Shown piece after piece: positions 62,338 through 64,000 of a stretch of 64,000 nt of DNA. Location: the NCBI GenBank assembly GCA_945870425.1, contig CAMBSD010000015.1, forward strand, positions 25,330 to 89,329, in the 5' to 3' direction. Source of the DNA: Chitinophaga pinensis (lineage in GTDB: Bacteria > Bacteroidota > Bacteroidia > UKL13-3). The stretch's first letter is position 1, and the number at the start of each line of letters is the position of its first letter. A program made the position numbers and the translations under genes. Below the pieces are notes generated by a model, which saw only the letters and a program-made list of their open reading frames with translations, did no database searches and had not been told where the DNA came from.

Positions 62338-63014
62338 GCCTCAAATTTATAACCCACTCCTTTCACAGTTCCAATATGCTCATCACCTAATTTTTCGCGA
62401 ATCTTACGAATATGAACATCAATGGTTCTATCAACCACTAATACTTCATCACCCCAAACTTTTTCTAAAATATAATCACGGGTAAAAACCTTACCTGGTT
62501 TGCTAGCCAACAAAAACAACAACTCAAACTCTTTTCTGGCAAATTGTATTTTCTCACCTTTTCTAAAAACAAGAAAGGCCTCCCGGTCTATAACAATATC
62601 CCCAACAGTTAATTTTGTATCGGGTTGTACTTTCTCTTTTCTCCTTAAAATTGCATTCAAACGAGTAACAAGTACTCTTGGCTTAATTGGCTTAGAAATA
62701 TAATCATCCGCTCCAGCCTGAAATCCAGCTATTTCACTATATTCCTCACTTCGAGCTGTTAAAAACACTATAAAGGTATTTGCAAAATCAGGATCAAATT
62801 TCATTTGTTTACAAGCTTCAATTCCGTCCATCACAGGCATCATCACATCCAATAAAATTAAATCAGGCTTTATTTTGCGTCCTATATCTATAGCTTCCTG
62901 GCCATTATGAGCAAGATATACATCATATCCCTCTTTCTTAAGGTTGTATTGAATAAATTCTAAAATATCATTCTCATCATCTACAACAAGGATTTTAAAT
63001 GCGCTGTTATCCAT
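62334..63014 (-). CDS. OmpR/PhoB-type response regulator
   Basis: 226 residues. The receiver domain has acidic VVDDEND near 10, phosphorylated Asp56 in LILLDVMMPVMDGIEACKQM, and Lys in YISKPIKPRVL near 107. The winged-helix DNA-binding output (about 130-225) has ARKEFELLFLLASKPGKVFT and VWGDEVLVVDRTIDVHIRKI, as in PhoB/OmpR. It is co-translated with the kinase. The regulon is unknown; phosphate control would be a guess from family habit. Confidence 0.95.
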   Translation of the reverse strand: MDNSAFKILVVDDENDILEFIQYNLKKEGYDVYLAHNGQEAIDIGRKIKPDLILLDVMMPVMDGIEACKQMKFDPDFANTFIVFLTARSEEYSEIAGFQAGADDYISKPIKPRVLVTRLNAILRRKEKVQPDTKLTVGDIVIDREAFLVFRKGEKIQFARKEFELLFLLASKPGKVFTRDYILEKVWGDEVLVVDRTIDVHIRKIREKLGDEHIGTVKGVGYKFEA

Positions 63015-63149
63015 CTGTTTTTTTTGTAAGATTCGCCTTAAAGATTAACACCAATATTAAGTAAAGTTTACCAAATTGTTAAGTGCAATTTTATTATTTG
63101 TTGATAGTTTGTTAGTTAGGATATTACACCAATTAATCAAATTTGCATT

Positions 63150-63824
63150 GTGGCAAATATTCATCTCGATAATTCTTGGAAACAACTTTTAATTGAAGAA
63201 TTTAACAAAGACTACTATCTTAAGTTAAAACAACTTTTAATTGAAGAAAAAAACAAGGGGTATCAAATTCTACCACCAAGTCCACAAATATTCGCAGCTC
63301 TTGACAATACGCCTTTTGATAATGTCAAAGTAGTAATCATTGGACAAGATCCTTACCATGGACCGAATCAAGCGCATGGTTTGTGTTTTTCGGTAAATGA
63401 TGGAATTTCTTTCCCTCCTTCCCTTCGTAATATTTTCAAAGAATTAAAATCAGACATTGACTTTGAAATACCTATATCAGGTAATTTAAGTTCGTGGGCA
63501 AAACAAGGGGTTTTACTACTCAACTCTACTCTGACGGTGAGACTGAATAAAGCAAACTCACATAGCAAATTTGGCTGGCAAATTTTTACTGACAAAATAA
63601 TTAGTGAAGTAAGTTCAAAAAAAGAAAACATTGTATTTATCTTATGGGGAGCCTACGCTCATAGCAAATTAAATTTAATTGACACAAACAAACATTTAGT
63701 TTTGCAGAGTGTTCATCCATCACCATTATCAGCATCACGCGGATTTTTCGGTTGCAATCATTTCTCCAAAACCAATGAATATTTAATAAGCAAAAAACTT
63801 CAGCCCATAAATTGGAAACTATAA
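63150..63824 (+). CDS. ung: Uracil-DNA glycosylase (family 1)
   Basis: 224 residues from a GTG start. It removes uracil from DNA. Family motifs are VVIIGQDPYHGPNQAHGLCF near 61-80 (catalytic Asp in GQDPYHG), GVLLLNSTLTVR near 115, and VLQSVHPSPLSASRGFFGC near 186 (HPSPLS, with the catalytic His). All key residues are intact. It stands alone and is followed by a bidirectional terminator. Confidence 0.97.
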   Translation: MANIHLDNSWKQLLIEEFNKDYYLKLKQLLIEEKNKGYQILPPSPQIFAALDNTPFDNVKVVIIGQDPYHGPNQAHGLCFSVNDGISFPPSLRNIFKELKSDIDFEIPISGNLSSWAKQGVLLLNSTLTVRLNKANSHSKFGWQIFTDKIISEVSSKKENIVFILWGAYAHSKLNLIDTNKHLVLQSVHPSPLSASRGFFGCNHFSKTNEYLISKKLQPINWKL

Positions 63825-63847
63825 AACCAGGGTGCTTTAACAAAAAC

Positions 63848-63881
63848 AAAGCCCGTTTAACTTGCGTTAAACGGGCTTTTG
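63848..63881. terminator. Bidirectional terminator between ung and the next gene
   Basis: A 13-bp stem AAAGCCCGTTTAA with its complement around CTTGCG has T and A runs on the two sides. It serves ung and the convergent gene ending at 63912. Confidence 0.85.
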
Positions 63882-63911
63882 TCTTATGTTTTTGATTTGA
63901 TAATCTTTCGA

Positions 63912-64000
63912 TTATTTTTTGTTTCTCTCTTTTAGCTTTTTGATACCGTATCCGATACCTGCTACTGCTAAAATCGACAAGCCACCATCTACGGGTACAT
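63912..64000 (-). CDS. C-terminal end of a PID-CTERM-like sorting-domain protein (partial)
   Basis: The minus strand enters from the right edge and reads VPVDGGLSILAVAGIGYGIK, KLKERNKK and stop. The order V-P-(I/V)-D-G-G-L, a short hydrophobic stretch and a basic end matches the PID-CTERM sorting tail of Bacteroidota, in which a cell-envelope sorting enzyme recognises the tail. Only 28 residues are inside the window; the body and function of the protein cannot be seen. Confidence 0.65.
   Translation of the reverse strand, partial: VPVDGGLSILAVAGIGYGIKKLKERNKK

Overview
The window reads as chromosomal DNA of a Bacteroidota species. It is AT-rich. It has TonB-dependent receptors with companion lipoproteins, a large protein with a type IX secretion (T9SS) C-terminal tail, a PID-CTERM-like sorting tail at the right edge, short Bacteroidota-type -7 promoter elements (TAnnTTTG), weak ribosome binding sites and several TTG/GTG starts. 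The order or genus cannot be fixed from this sequence alone. Most genes are single copy and housekeeping, in short operons separated by clear hairpin terminators. There is no phage block, CRISPR array or rRNA operon.

Layout. 1-5.1 kb: the end of a nucleoid-associated protein gene; a membrane pyrophosphatase (hppA) with an unusual Cys/Met-rich tail; a 131-bp tandem repeat array; a decayed second copy of the hppA tail; an SPFH protein. 5.4-12 kb: cyclophilin, serS, an ECF sigma factor with a membrane partner that looks like an anti-sigma/beta-barrel hybrid, and groES-groEL. 12-21.5 kb: Ppx/GppA phosphatase, FGE-like protein, a toxin-antitoxin pair, maf, an ArsC-like protein, an MFS transporter, a LutA-like Fe-S protein, a heme-type TonB receptor and a prohibitin-like protein. 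21.4-31.8 kb: a palindrome-rich spacer, a double-length D-Ala-D-Ala ligase fusion, a TlpA thioredoxin, a lipoprotein cyclophilin, rsmA, a broken small gene, pepA, pdxA, small membrane ORFs and an MgtC protein. 32-41 kb: tRNA-Arg, dnaG, a saccharopine dehydrogenase-like enzyme, a WD40 protein and the T9SS cargo protein. 41-41.8 kb: a small mobile-DNA scar at a CAT-anticodon tRNA, comprising a serine recombinase relic, a duplicated tRNA 3' end and a GIY-YIG gene. 41.9-64 kb: HAD phosphatase, YjbR, a beta-barrel protein, a DPP III-like lipoprotein, an AAA/DUF4143 ATPase bracketed by matching inverted repeats, hutU, a metal-type TonB receptor locus, a glycosyltransferase, dapD, a GNAT-nitrilase fusion, argS, a RmlD-like reductase, an HhH protein, a PhoR/PhoB-like two-component system, ung and a partial PID-CTERM protein.

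The most unusual parts are four. (1) The tRNA scar at 40.98-41.81 kb: an intact tRNA, its terminator, a GIY-YIG ORF, then a second copy of the tRNA 3' end with its own terminator, beside a recombinase relic. (2) The hppA Cys/Met tail and its decayed echo behind a hairpin-bearing tandem array. (3) The ATPase gene with near-identical inverted repeats just before its start and just after its stop. (4) The 890-residue protein with two D-Ala-D-Ala ligase modules. All functional statements are read from sequence; none was checked by a database search.
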